NCBI GenBank assembly: GCA_022729705.1
Contig: DZAX01000015.1
Span: 1-51,429, forward strand
Reading direction: 5' to 3'
From: Helicobacter cetorum
GTDB taxonomy: Bacteria; Campylobacterota; Campylobacteria; Campylobacterales; UBA6016
Length of the DNA: 51,429 bases
This document shows positions 24,623-33,904 of the stretch, one piece after another. The first letter of the stretch is position 1. Each line of letters begins with the position of its first letter. Below the pieces are notes generated by a model, which was given only the letters and a program-made list of their open reading frames with translations, made no database searches and was not told the DNA's origin. The position numbers and the translations under genes were made by a program.

Positions 24623-26386
24623 ATGAGTTCAAAAGCGGGCAAGATATTAGGCTTATTTGCTATTCTTACTATCGGGTTTATACTGTTTTTAGTTAGGGTA
24701 TTTGACATTACAACCTCCGATAGGTTTCAGGTCAATCTAATAAAAAAAGAGACAGACACCCCTTTGCGTGGGGAAATATCCTCAGCGGACGGGTATAAAA
24801 TTGCAAACAGCAAACAGACATACTCCGTAGCCGTAAACCCCGAAAACATAAAATCAGATCAATATAATCTTTTTATAAAACTTTTTACCATTTATTCAGG
24901 TCTCAATGAAAAAGAGCTAAAAGCTATGCTTAAAGGAGACAAGAGGGTTGTCTTATTAAATAGCGCAGACGCGAAAACAGCGAGAAACTTTCGGCAACTA
25001 TCAACCACTTTGGATAGAATGAAAATCTTTACCCCAAAAAAAGTAGGCGGCAAATACTATCGATATGGTTTGGAGGTTTTGGAAAACGAGTTTTTGAGAA
25101 ACTATCCGTACGGAGACTCTTTAGAACCGGCTCTAGGCTATGTGCAAACCGGTGGTATGAGCGGTCTTGCGGGCGTGGAAGGCTTCTATGAAAAAAGTAT
25201 ATCCGCCGAAAGACCAGGGTTTACTCGGGGGTATAAAGACGTAGGCGGGAATCTTATTTTAAACGCCAAGCTTGATAAGATAGTAAAAAGCGACGGCCTA
25301 AACTTAAAGCTAAATATCGATGTAAAACTTCAAAAGCAGATTGAACATATTGTAGATAGTTTCAAAAATAGTCTTGAGGCTGATGAGATTATCGCCTCTG
25401 TTTTGGATAGTTCTACAGGTAGGGTTATTGGTTTGGCGTCTTCCAATAGATATGCTCCAAGCAACATCCCAAAAAGCTCTGTTTCCGCCATGAAAATAAA
25501 CTCTATCCAGTATGTATATGAGCCTGGCTCCACCCTCAAGCCATTTGTTTTTGCGTTATTGCTTGAATCTGGAAAAGTAAATCCTACCGAGATAGTCAAG
25601 GGCTACAACGGCAGAATGCAGCTTGGCGGTAAAATAATTACAGACGAGCATAAAGCTTTGTATATGAGCGCCGAAGAAGGTATTGTTTTTTCAAGCAATA
25701 TAGTAATGGCGCAGCTTGCACAAAGACTTGGGGCTGTTGAGTATTATGATGGGCTTTCGAAGTTTGGCTTTGGTAAAAAAAGCAATATAGATATGCTCTA
25801 TGAGCTAAAAGGCAATCTTCCCGAAAAGTCTTCACTATCTCATGAGATATACAAAGCTACGGCTTCTTATGGGTACGGGCTTAGGGTGAATTTTATGCAA
25901 GTAATGGCCGGATACAACATTTTTAACAATGAAGGTAAATATATCACGCCAAAGCTAGCAGATTCTCTATACTCCGATAGCTACAGACAAAAAATTACGC
26001 CAGACGAAGAGCGTCAAGTAATATCGTCAGATAGCGCATATAAGATAAAAGGTATATTAAAAAAAGTTGTCGAAAAAGGTACGGGCGTTGGAGCTGCAAT
26101 AGAGGGGTTAGATATTGGCGGCAAGACGGGGACGGCTCATATAGCCAAGGGTGGTGGATATGTCAGACTCTTTAACAGCTCTTTTTTTGGCTTTGCGAAT
26201 GATATGCGATCTAAATACACGATAGGAGTATTGGTTATCCAACCAAAAAAAGAGCATTTTGGTTCGATGACCGCCGTTCCGGTATTTAAGGGAGTAGTTT
26301 CAAATATGGTAAAGAGCGGTCTTCTTAAGCCTTATGCCACGTCGCTAGATAGCACTACAAAAGCGATAGAGGATGTTAAACGCTAA
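24623..26386 (+). CDS. ftsI: Peptidoglycan D,D-transpeptidase, FtsI/PBP3-type
   Basis: A 587-residue class B penicillin-binding protein anchored by an N-terminal membrane segment (about 8-26). A dimerisation domain containing RGEISSADG near 49 precedes the transpeptidase. The active-site motifs are in order: STLK (within EPGSTLKPF, near residue 303), SSN (VFSSNIV, near 357) and KTG (GGKTGTAH, near 501). It cross-links peptides of new septal peptidoglycan together with FtsW. Its place after flgBC-fliE is typical of Campylobacterota. A second class B PBP (mrdA) is at 47902. Confidence 0.93.
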   Translation: MSSKAGKILGLFAILTIGFILFLVRVFDITTSDRFQVNLIKKETDTPLRGEISSADGYKIANSKQTYSVAVNPENIKSDQYNLFIKLFTIYSGLNEKELKAMLKGDKRVVLLNSADAKTARNFRQLSTTLDRMKIFTPKKVGGKYYRYGLEVLENEFLRNYPYGDSLEPALGYVQTGGMSGLAGVEGFYEKSISAERPGFTRGYKDVGGNLILNAKLDKIVKSDGLNLKLNIDVKLQKQIEHIVDSFKNSLEADEIIASVLDSSTGRVIGLASSNRYAPSNIPKSSVSAMKINSIQYVYEPGSTLKPFVFALLLESGKVNPTEIVKGYNGRMQLGGKIITDEHKALYMSAEEGIVFSSNIVMAQLAQRLGAVEYYDGLSKFGFGKKSNIDMLYELKGNLPEKSSLSHEIYKATASYGYGLRVNFMQVMAGYNIFNNEGKYITPKLADSLYSDSYRQKITPDEERQVISSDSAYKIKGILKKVVEKGTGVGAAIEGLDIGGKTGTAHIAKGGGYVRLFNSSFFGFANDMRSKYTIGVLVIQPKKEHFGSMTAVPVFKGVVSNMVKSGLLKPYATSLDSTTKAIEDVKR

Positions 26387-26405
26387 TATGTAAGTTTTAA
26401 ATTAT

Positions 26406-27188
26406 CTACTTGTTTTCAATCTCCGCTTCCTTTTTTTTTGGCTCTTTTGCATTGATAAATTTTATAAGTTGGTCGATAGAGGCTGGAAACTCCTCAAGAT
26501 TTTTTAGTCCCGCCTCAAATACAAATGCGGAGCTTTTGGCATCTGGCAACGCTCTGTGATGGACGGAGTCGCCTAGTCCAAGCTCCTCTTTGAGAGCTTT
26601 GAGGCCATATTTTGAGGCTTTGAGTGTTTTTTTTGCAAAGTCTAATGTACATATTTTTCTGTTGAGAATCGGTCCTAGGTTGTACTTTTGAAAACTTCTT
26701 GACAAAAAGCTGAAGTCAAAATCGGCGCTATGTGCGCAAAAAATAGAGTCGCCCAAAAACTCTTTAAAGCTTTTTAATACAACTTTTTCAACTTTTCCAG
26801 TTTTGAGGAGTTCTAGCGTAAGCTCTGTAATGTCCGCTATGTTTTGTGGTAGTCTCTCCGCATAGATAAGTTCGTCAAAAGAGCCTACAATTTCGCCGTT
26901 TTTGTATTTGACGGCGCCTATCTCTATGACCTGTGAATTTCTAGGGTTTGAACCGTTGGTTTCAATATCCACAAAGCAAAATACAGCGTCTCTTAGGGGT
27001 GTATGAGACGTGCTCAAAATAAAGCTTCCGCTATCCTCTTTTATCGGCATTCCACACGCTCTTAGCGCTTCTATCAATGTATCGGGCGACAATTCGCCAA
27101 ATCCAAGTTTTTTTGAAAAATTAATAATCTCATTATGCTCTATAGGAAACTTTTCAAAAAAACTCTCCAACTCTCTGACACTATTCAT
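26406..27188 (-). CDS. DnaQ-like 3'-5' exonuclease (DNA polymerase III epsilon family)
   Basis: A 260-residue DEDDh exonuclease. Exo I reads FVDIETNGSNP near residue 72, Exo II reads CAHSADFDFSFLSR near 152, and Exo III reads HRALPDAKSSA near 211. These supply the Asp, Glu and His residues that bind two metal ions. About 65 residues precede the catalytic domain and may be a small helical adaptor. It could be the proofreading subunit or one of the related repair/RNA exonucleases. It is convergent with ftsI, with a 19-base gap. The C terminus is Lys/Glu-rich. Confidence 0.85.
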   Translation of the reverse strand: MNSVRELESFFEKFPIEHNEIINFSKKLGFGELSPDTLIEALRACGMPIKEDSGSFILSTSHTPLRDAVFCFVDIETNGSNPRNSQVIEIGAVKYKNGEIVGSFDELIYAERLPQNIADITELTLELLKTGKVEKVVLKSFKEFLGDSIFCAHSADFDFSFLSRSFQKYNLGPILNRKICTLDFAKKTLKASKYGLKALKEELGLGDSVHHRALPDAKSSAFVFEAGLKNLEEFPASIDQLIKFINAKEPKKKEAEIENK

Positions 27189-27296
27189 TTTGGTCCTTTT
27201 TAAACAGACGCTATTATAGGTATTTAAAGTTAATTTTTGTCTTATTTTGATAGTATAACTTAAAATTTTATATATTTAAATGTAAAGGATAGTGTT

Positions 27297-28331
27297 TTGA
27301 TATTAGTGATGAGCCCTGAGGCAACAAAAGAAGAGATAGAGTCGGCCGCCGCCCAGATAGGAAACTGGGGACACAAAGTAAGCATTACAATGGGTGAGGA
27401 GCAGACGATTATAGGAATTATAGGCGATAAGAGAGATTTGGCGGGAAGAGCCCTAACCGCTTTGGATGGAGTTGAAAAAGTACTTGAAGTGTCAGCTCCA
27501 TATAAACTTGCAAGTAGACACTTTCATCCGGACGATACGATTATCGACATAAGAGGCGTCAAAGTGGGCGGCGGACACAAAGCTTTTATGGCGGGACCTT
27601 GTTCTGTTGACACATACGAGACGTTGATACAGATAGCAAGGGCTGTTAAGGCGGCTGGAGCAAATATGTTAAGAGGCGGTGCGTTTAAGCCGCGCACTAG
27701 CCCTTATACATTTCAAGGCGGCGGCGAAGACGCTCTTAAGATGCTTGCAGACGCAAGAGATGAGACTGGACTACCGATAGTAACCGAGCTAATGAGCGAA
27801 AGAGATATAGACGTTATTTGCAAATACGCCGACGTTATTCAGCTTGGCGCTAGAAATATGCAAAACTTTTCGCTGTTAAAAGAGGTTGGTAAGCTTGGTA
27901 TGCCGACGCTTCTAAAAAACGGTATAGCAAGCACGATTCAAGAGCACTTAATGAGTGCTGAGTATTTGATGAGCGAGGGCTTAAAAGATGTTATGATGTG
28001 TCTTAGAGGCACAAGAGGCTATGAGACGGCTCTTAGAAATGCAATGGATGTAGCGCAAGTGCCTCTTTTGAAGACGTTGACGCATCTTCCTATTATCATA
28101 GATCCTAGCCATGCGGCGGGCAAAAGAGAGTATGTAATGGCTCTTGGATATGCGGGAATGGCGGCTGGAGCCGACGGCTTTAATATCGAAGTTCACCCAA
28201 ATCCAAAATGCGCTCTCTCTGATGGCGAACAAGCGTTGTTGCCTAATGATTTTGAGTACTTCATGAAAAAAATAAAAAATCTTGACCCTTGGAATCAAAA
28301 AGAGTGGTCTGATATGGCTCACAAGATTTAA
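27297..28331 (+). CDS. 3-deoxy-7-phosphoheptulonate (DAHP) synthase, AroAII-beta/AroF type
   Basis: A 344-residue enzyme condensing phosphoenolpyruvate and erythrose 4-phosphate, the first step of aromatic amino acid synthesis. The N-terminal 70 or so residues form a ferredoxin-like regulatory domain. The barrel carries MAGPCSVD near 99, GGAFKPRTSPYTFQG near 128, LMMCLRGTRGYE-type VMMCLRGTRGY near 232 and the metal site PIIIDPSHAAGKR near 264. The start is TTG at 27297 after AAAGGA. It is preceded by an AT-rich promoter region and seems monocistronic. Confidence 0.93.
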   Translation: MILVMSPEATKEEIESAAAQIGNWGHKVSITMGEEQTIIGIIGDKRDLAGRALTALDGVEKVLEVSAPYKLASRHFHPDDTIIDIRGVKVGGGHKAFMAGPCSVDTYETLIQIARAVKAAGANMLRGGAFKPRTSPYTFQGGGEDALKMLADARDETGLPIVTELMSERDIDVICKYADVIQLGARNMQNFSLLKEVGKLGMPTLLKNGIASTIQEHLMSAEYLMSEGLKDVMMCLRGTRGYETALRNAMDVAQVPLLKTLTHLPIIIDPSHAAGKREYVMALGYAGMAAGADGFNIEVHPNPKCALSDGEQALLPNDFEYFMKKIKNLDPWNQKEWSDMAHKI

Positions 28332-28437
28332 TGGTACGCCATGACGAACAAAGTCCGTCAATGGCTACGCTAGCGCTAAGCCGCTAAAGCTAGCCGCCTT
28401 GGGCGGCAGATTTTTAAAGATGGTGCAATTTTCTTTT
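28332..28437. other. Convergent intergenic region with paired stems
   Basis: It lies between the ends of the DAHP synthase gene and gltX. It contains repeat C copy 2 with GCCGCC-TTGG-GCGGC (28393-28408) followed by AGATTTTT, which could terminate the forward transcript. Confidence 0.5.
28373..28415 (+). repeat. Dispersed intergenic repeat C, copy 2
   Basis: It shares GCGCTAAGCCGCT, AAGCTAGC and GGCAGATTTTT with 23197-23240. The inner stem is CCGCC/GGCGG here, against weaker CTGT/GGCAG pairing there, so pairing tends to be kept while sequence varies. It likely serves as a terminator for the preceding gene. Confidence 0.5.
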
Positions 28438-29808
28438 TTATTGTAAAAAACTCTCTACTCTTCTTATGGTTTCATCTTTTCCAACTATCGCAATCAACTC
28501 ATTTATAGACGGGCTTTGTGTGGAGCCTGTGAGGGCTATTCTGATAGACATTCCAAGCTTTGGCATTTTCACTCCGCGAGCCGCCAAAAATTCGTCTATT
28601 ACTGTTTTAAATCCATGTTCGTCGCTTGCGTCTGTAGATTTTAACGCCTCTGCAAAATCTCTAAGAATAGCTTTTGCCTCGTCGTTAATATTTTTCGTGA
28701 CTGCGGCTTCGTCGTAGCTTGTCGGCGCTTTTGTCATTGTGTTGATTGTGGCTCCAAGCTCTATAAGCGTTTTTGCTCTCTCAAGAGCGTTTTTAAACAG
28801 TAACTCTTCGTTCGCGCCAAACTCTGCGCAACCAAAATCAGCCAAGAGCTCTTTTAGTTTTGAGATAGGCGTTTTTTTGAGCTGTTCGCCGTTTATCCAG
28901 TTTAGTTTTTCAAGGTTGTATTGGCTTGCTGATTTGTTGATACCGCTTGGGTCAAAGAAGGCTAGCATCTCATCCATCGTAAATAGCTCCTGATCGCCAT
29001 GAGACCACCCAAGTCTTACTAGAAAGTTTAGAAGTGCCTCCGGCAAGTAGCCGAGCGTTTTATACTCCATCACATCCGCCGCACCGTCTCTTTTTGATAG
29101 TTTTTTGCCGCCCTCTCCAAGTATCATAGGCACATGATAAAATTTTGGGATTGTAAAGCCGAGAGCTTCGTACAGTATTATCTGTTTTGGCGTATTGCTG
29201 GTATGGTCATCACCCCTTATAACCTCTGTCACGCCCATCAAAGCGTCGTCTATTACGACAACAAAGTTGTATGTCGGCGTGCCATCCGAGCGAGCGATGA
29301 TAAAGTCGTCCATCTCTTTTGCTCCAAAACTGAGTTTGCCCTTTACGCCGTCGTCAAACTCTATAGCGCCGCTAAGCGGAGCTTTTATTCTCACTACAGG
29401 CTCTACGCCATCCACAGCGCTCATAACGCCATCCCTATATCTACCGTCGTATCTTGGCTGCTCTCCGGCGGCTTGTTGCGCTTCTCTTAGCGCCTCCAGC
29501 TCCTCTCTTGACATATAGCAGTGGTACGCCTTGCTTTCGTCCAATAACTGTTGCACATATTTTTTGTAAATATCAAATCTTTTTGATTGATACTCCACTT
29601 CTCCGTCATAGCTTAGCCCAACCCAGTCAAACGCTTCTAATATCGCTTTTAGAGCCTCCTCTGAGTTTCTGCTTAAGTCCGTATCCTCTATACGAAGCAA
29701 AAATTTTCCGTTATTTTTTCTAGCCCAAAGCCAGCTAAATAGAGCGGTTCGAAGTCCGCCTATATGTAGATATCCGGTAGGGGAGGGAGCAAATCTTGTA
29801 ATTATCAT
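28438..29808 (-). CDS. gltX: Glutamyl-tRNA synthetase
   Basis: A 456-residue class I aminoacyl-tRNA synthetase. The HIGH-type motif is SPTGYLHIGGLRTAL near residue 9. The KMSKS-type loop is KKLSKRDG near 238. RIEDTDLSRN and YHVPMILG are characteristic of GluRS. It charges tRNA-Glu, and in many Campylobacterota one of two GluRS copies instead acts on tRNA-Gln for the GatCAB route; which one this is cannot be told here. It ends convergent with the DAHP synthase and lies 8 bases downstream of the sensor kinase start side, on the same strand. Confidence 0.95.
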   Translation of the reverse strand: MIITRFAPSPTGYLHIGGLRTALFSWLWARKNNGKFLLRIEDTDLSRNSEEALKAILEAFDWVGLSYDGEVEYQSKRFDIYKKYVQQLLDESKAYHCYMSREELEALREAQQAAGEQPRYDGRYRDGVMSAVDGVEPVVRIKAPLSGAIEFDDGVKGKLSFGAKEMDDFIIARSDGTPTYNFVVVIDDALMGVTEVIRGDDHTSNTPKQIILYEALGFTIPKFYHVPMILGEGGKKLSKRDGAADVMEYKTLGYLPEALLNFLVRLGWSHGDQELFTMDEMLAFFDPSGINKSASQYNLEKLNWINGEQLKKTPISKLKELLADFGCAEFGANEELLFKNALERAKTLIELGATINTMTKAPTSYDEAAVTKNINDEAKAILRDFAEALKSTDASDEHGFKTVIDEFLAARGVKMPKLGMSIRIALTGSTQSPSINELIAIVGKDETIRRVESFLQ

Positions 29809-29816
29809 TAAAGTTC

Positions 29817-30671
29817 CTAAGTTTTTTTACGAATTTTATCAAAATCAAGCGTAAACTCGCTTCCAAGCCCGACGTTTGAGCGGATAAAAAGACCTACGTT
29901 GTTTTCATCACAAAACTCTTTAACAAGAAAGAGCCCTATTCCTCGTCCCTCTTTTGTTCCATTTTCTTGATAGTAGCGGTCAAATATTTTTATAAGTTCG
30001 TCCTCGGCTATTCCGCAACCCTCATCTTTTACTTTGAGTGTTCCACTCGCAAAGCTAACCTCTACGATTTTGGAGCTTTGGCTAAACTTTAGCGCATTTG
30101 AAAGTAAGTTTGACAACGCTAGCGAAAACCCTTTTTTATCTATTGATAGAATCTCGTCTTCTATTGTAGTTTTGAGAAAAACCCCTTTTTTTGCATAGGC
30201 ATCCTCGTGAATGGCTATCTCTTGTAAAATAGCGTCTTTTAGGCTAACGTCTATTTTTTGACTTAGTTTTGCCTCTTTTTTTGCAAAATACTCTAGATTT
30301 TCATATAGATTTAGCAACTTATCGCAAGCTAGTTCTATGCGTTGGCATCTTTTGAGGTCTGCGGTGTTTGCATTTTTTTTTAGCATTGCGGAGTTTGTTT
30401 TTATTGTGGCTACTGGGGTGTTTATCTCGTGCATGGTATCCTCTATCAAAAGCCTAAAATTTTTGATAGGAGATAGTGCGGATTCCATCAACTCGCCGGC
30501 GAAATAGATTGGCAATATGGTGGAAAAAATAAAAAGAGTACCAAAAAGTGCGTATTCAAACAGACCTATGCTCTCCAGTTTTGCTAGCAAAAAAACGGCT
30601 ACGCCAAAGATAAAGCTATTCGCAACAGTTATAAGTATAGAAAAAAATAACAACTCTTTTTTAGCCCTCAA
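29817..30671 (-). CDS. Two-component sensor histidine kinase
   Basis: A 284-residue kinase with two N-terminal membrane helices (about 7-30 and 38-57) and almost no periplasmic loop, so it probably senses within or near the membrane. The phospho-acceptor region reads MHEINTPVATIKTN near residue 99 (His in HEINTP). The ATPase domain has LSNLLSNALKFS, DEGCGIAEDEL and GRGIGLFLVKEF. The start is TTG at 30671, overlapping the end of the response regulator gene by 11 bases, so the pair is translationally coupled. Signal unknown. Confidence 0.88.
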   Translation of the reverse strand: MRAKKELLFFSILITVANSFIFGVAVFLLAKLESIGLFEYALFGTLFIFSTILPIYFAGELMESALSPIKNFRLLIEDTMHEINTPVATIKTNSAMLKKNANTADLKRCQRIELACDKLLNLYENLEYFAKKEAKLSQKIDVSLKDAILQEIAIHEDAYAKKGVFLKTTIEDEILSIDKKGFSLALSNLLSNALKFSQSSKIVEVSFASGTLKVKDEGCGIAEDELIKIFDRYYQENGTKEGRGIGLFLVKEFCDENNVGLFIRSNVGLGSEFTLDFDKIRKKT

Positions 30672-31323
30672 AACGGTAGCCGATTCCTTTTATATTTACG
30701 ATAGAGTCTTTGCCTAAAAGTTTTTTTAGAGAGTTGATATAGACTCTTATACTTGCGTAACTAGGCTCTTTGGCGGCGGGCCAAAGCTCTCTTTCTATAG
30801 TCTCTATAGTGACAGTTGTGTTTTTATTTTTTACTAGAAGAGACAGAAGCTCTAGCTCTTTTTGGCTAAGATCTATATCTCCGTTTTTGTCGATTACTCT
30901 TTTTTTGTCGAGGTCAAAAAAGATACCGTTTCCAAGCTCAATATGTGCGCTTTTTTGCCCAAAAGAGTATCTTAGTTTTGATTTTATTCTGGCGATTAGC
31001 TCGCACGGTTCGCACGGTTTTCTGATAAAATCATCGCAACCGCCATCAAAACATTCAGAGGCGATTTTTGGAGATTTGTGGCTTGTGAGCATTAAGACGG
31101 GTTTATTGTCTCCAAAGGCTCTTAGCTCCCGTAAAAGCTCCATACCGCTTTTTGAGCCTAGATTAATATCCAAAAGATACAGATCAAAAACCTCTTGAAA
31201 GCTAGCCTCTAAAGCCTCCTCAAAGCTCTCAGTTTCTCTTATGACAAACCCCTCAAGCTCCAAAAACTCCGTAACGCTTTCACGAAATAGCAAATCATCT
31301 TCTACAAATAAGATTCTACTCAA
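30661..31323 (-). CDS. OmpR/PhoB-family response regulator
   Basis: A 221-residue regulator. The receiver domain shows VEDD near residue 5, the phospho-acceptor Asp in LYLLDINLGS near 52, and LMLTSHKSP and RKPCEPCEL (conserved Lys). The DNA-binding winged helix in the C-terminal half has LSQKELELLSLLV and ends VNIKGIGYRFEG. TTG at 31323 is chosen because the family starts (M)SRILFVEDD. A longer frame would run into pyrC, whose stop overlaps this start by 8 bases. It is coupled to the sensor kinase downstream. Target genes cannot be inferred. Confidence 0.88.
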   Translation of the reverse strand: MSRILFVEDDLLFRESVTEFLELEGFVIRETESFEEALEASFQEVFDLYLLDINLGSKSGMELLRELRAFGDNKPVLMLTSHKSPKIASECFDGGCDDFIRKPCEPCELIARIKSKLRYSFGQKSAHIELGNGIFFDLDKKRVIDKNGDIDLSQKELELLSLLVKNKNTTVTIETIERELWPAAKEPSYASIRVYINSLKKLLGKDSIVNIKGIGYRFEG

Positions 31324-32332
31324 CGCTCGCCACTCTCCACTCGCAAGTTTCTCCCGCAAACATACAAACAACTTCCGTTTTTACATGTTTGCAGACTATT
31401 GGCGCCGTGCTTGCATACTTTTCTAGCGTAACTACTTTTTCAGGCGGCTTTATGCCGTAGATTGCTTGCGCATTGTCTGATATAAATTTTTGCAGATTTT
31501 CTAGTTTGTTGTGCGCTTCAAAGATTTCGACAAGTTTTGGAGCTAATATCGGAGCGCTAAATATTCCTGCCGGAGCTGAGGCGCTCTCTTTGGCTTCTCT
31601 TGGGTGCGGGGCGCTATCGGAGCCAAACATCACTTTGGCACCCGCATTTAGCGCCGCCTCCAATACCGCATCTCTGTGGTGTTCGGCTTTTACGACCGGT
31701 TTGCAATATAGATGAGGGTTTAGCTTTTCCCCCATTAAGTCGTCTACTGTTAGCGTCATGTGGTGTAAGGTAATGGTGGCGTAAATATTTTCATAATCCT
31801 CCACTAATCTTAAACCATCCTTGGTGCTTATATGCTCAAAAATAATTTTTAGCTTTGGAAATTTTTTCGCTATATATTCCAAAATCGGCAAAAAGTTTTG
31901 CTCTCTATGAAATAGATTATGGCTATGCGTCTCGGCGTGTACCGATAGAGGTATTTTGAGCGCCTCCATCGCTTTTAGCTGCGCCTCAAGAGAGTCTATG
32001 CTTTTTGCGCCCTCCTCTGAATTTGTCGTGACGCCCGCCGGATATAGTTTCATAGCGACGATATGCGCCGCCGCCTCTTCCAAAAAACTGTCGCTGTATT
32101 GCTTTAAAAACATTGTCATATATGGCAAAAATAGATGTGAGCCGCACGCCTCAAGAACTCTTTTGCGGTATGCGTGCAAAGCGTCTAACGTCGTAATCGG
32201 CGGTGCAATATTAGGCATTACAACTCCGCCGGCAAACACATTGGCGGAGTAGGGGGCTACAAGCCGAAGCATATCGGTGTCTCTTAGGTGAAGATGCATA
32301 TCAAGTGGTGATATTAGCGAAAAAGTTTTCAT
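31316..32332 (-). CDS. pyrC: Dihydroorotase
   Basis: A 338-residue zinc amidohydrolase that cyclises carbamoyl aspartate to dihydroorotate in pyrimidine synthesis. Metal-binding features are DMHLHLRD near residue 11, IFEHISTKD near 167, TLHHMTL near 190 and FGSDSAPHPR near 238. Length matches the PyrC (type II) group. It starts immediately after the stop of the phosphohexomutase gene, with no spacing, and its own stop overlaps the response regulator start. The reverse-strand run from the mutase to gltX may therefore be one operon. Confidence 0.93.
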   Translation of the reverse strand: MKTFSLISPLDMHLHLRDTDMLRLVAPYSANVFAGGVVMPNIAPPITTLDALHAYRKRVLEACGSHLFLPYMTMFLKQYSDSFLEEAAAHIVAMKLYPAGVTTNSEEGAKSIDSLEAQLKAMEALKIPLSVHAETHSHNLFHREQNFLPILEYIAKKFPKLKIIFEHISTKDGLRLVEDYENIYATITLHHMTLTVDDLMGEKLNPHLYCKPVVKAEHHRDAVLEAALNAGAKVMFGSDSAPHPREAKESASAPAGIFSAPILAPKLVEIFEAHNKLENLQKFISDNAQAIYGIKPPEKVVTLEKYASTAPIVCKHVKTEVVCMFAGETCEWRVASVE

Positions 32333-33739
32333 TTAGTTTTTGCTCTCTTCAATGAGTGTATTTAAAGCGTTTTTGTAGGCTAGTAGCGTCTCTTCGCTAC
32401 TCGCTTCAAATCTAGTGACAAGCACAGGCGTTGTGTTTGAAGCGCGAATCAATCCCCAACCATCCTCAAAGCTAACCCTTACCCCGTCGATATCGACTAT
32501 ATCTATAATTTTTGGTAGATACGCGGGCGGATTTTGCAACTTTGATTTTATCTTGTCGATAATACCAAACTTTGTCTCTTCACTTACTTTAACTTTTATC
32601 TCGTCTGTTGAAAAAAGATGCGGCATACTCTCCATCTGCTCGTTTAAGTCTACGCCGTTTTTGATAAGCTCCAAAACTCTCATTGCGACATATACAGCGT
32701 CGTCAAATCCAAACCACTTGTCGTTAAAAAATATATGCCCACTTACCTCGGCGGCAAAGTCGGCTCCCGTTTCTTGCAATTTTACTTTTAGATTGCTATG
32801 CCCTGTTTTGTACATGATAGTCGAGCCTATTTTGTTTATCTCGTCATACATTACTTTTGAGCATTTGACTTCGCCTATGACCGTTGGTCTTTTGCCCTGA
32901 GAAACCATATATTTTGCAAAGATTAGCGCTAGCTGGTCGCCTTTTATATTGTATTTATCTGTCAATACAGCTATCCTGTCGGCGTCCCCGTCAAATGCAA
33001 AACCTAACTTATAGTTTTTCTCTTTCATAAGTTTTTTTAAGTCTTCAAGATTGTGTTCTTCGCTTGGATCTGGGTGGTGATTTGGAAATAAGCCGTCCGG
33101 AATCTCATAAAGTGTTTCAAATTGTAACGCCAGTGATGAAAAAATATCTATTATTGAGAGTCCCGCTACACCATTGCCACAATCTATAGCTATTTTGGCG
33201 TCCAAATTTTTAAGTGGCACAAAAGCGTCCAAAACATATTCGACGTACGCTTTTTTGGCGTCTATTTTATACATATTTGCGTTTTCGCTTGAGGCGTTAT
33301 AGGCGTAGTTGTTTGATATTATCTTCTTTCCTAAAGCCTCTATATCTTGCCCAAAAAACGGTTTTTTGTTGATTGTTATTTTAAAGCCGTTGTATTCCGG
33401 AGGGTTATGCGAGCCTGTTATCATAACGGATGCTGATGGAGCTACCATTTTTTCGCCAGCACTCCAATCGAAAAAATTTGTAAAATAGTTTATACCGGTG
33501 GTTGCCATACCAATATCAAAAACATTGATTCCATTCTGCATAAAACCGTAAGAGAGCCACTCAAAAAGTTTTGGAGAGTGTGTTCTGGCGTCAAATCCTA
33601 TTGCCACAAAATGCTCGTTTGCCGCACATATTAGCTTTATTTGTTCGCCTAGATAATATCCTATCGCCTTTACGGTTTTTTCATTCAACTCTTTTTCAAA
33701 GATGCCCCTGATGTCATACTCCCTATATATAGACTGCAT
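32333..33739 (-). CDS. Phosphomannomutase/phosphoglucomutase
   Basis: A 468-residue alpha-D-phosphohexomutase that interconverts hexose 1- and 6-phosphates for sugar-nucleotide synthesis. The active-site serine loop is TGSHNPPEYNGFK near residue 107. The metal loop is FDGDADRIAVL near 248, and the sugar-binding loop includes EVSGHIFF near 328. The N terminus SIYREYDIRGIF is typical of ManB/AlgC-like enzymes. It could supply glucose 1-phosphate to the RfbA enzyme encoded at 41059. It begins the reverse-strand operon; divergent from the psr genes. Confidence 0.92.
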   Translation of the reverse strand: MQSIYREYDIRGIFEKELNEKTVKAIGYYLGEQIKLICAANEHFVAIGFDARTHSPKLFEWLSYGFMQNGINVFDIGMATTGINYFTNFFDWSAGEKMVAPSASVMITGSHNPPEYNGFKITINKKPFFGQDIEALGKKIISNNYAYNASSENANMYKIDAKKAYVEYVLDAFVPLKNLDAKIAIDCGNGVAGLSIIDIFSSLALQFETLYEIPDGLFPNHHPDPSEEHNLEDLKKLMKEKNYKLGFAFDGDADRIAVLTDKYNIKGDQLALIFAKYMVSQGKRPTVIGEVKCSKVMYDEINKIGSTIMYKTGHSNLKVKLQETGADFAAEVSGHIFFNDKWFGFDDAVYVAMRVLELIKNGVDLNEQMESMPHLFSTDEIKVKVSEETKFGIIDKIKSKLQNPPAYLPKIIDIVDIDGVRVSFEDGWGLIRASNTTPVLVTRFEASSEETLLAYKNALNTLIEESKN

Positions 33740-33859
33740 TCAATGTCCTTTTTTTCTTAAATTATATGCTTTTTCTTACTTTTATTTTTCAAAATTTACT
33801 TTCTAAAGGAAATGTAATTTTAAGTATTTTATCATACTATATTAGCGCTAGAATCGTAC

Positions 33860-33886
33860 TCTTGTTTTTTAACTTGTAGTATAAAA
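33860..33886 (+). promoter_or_regulatory. Candidate promoter of the psr operon
   Basis: CTTGTTT at about 33861 and TATAAAAT at 33880-33887 resemble -35 and -10 elements with a short, tolerable spacer. The psrA start is 18 bases beyond the -10. No obvious regulator dyad was seen close by. Confidence 0.4.
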
Positions 33887-33904
33887 TTATCAGCAGGAGT
33901 GTAT

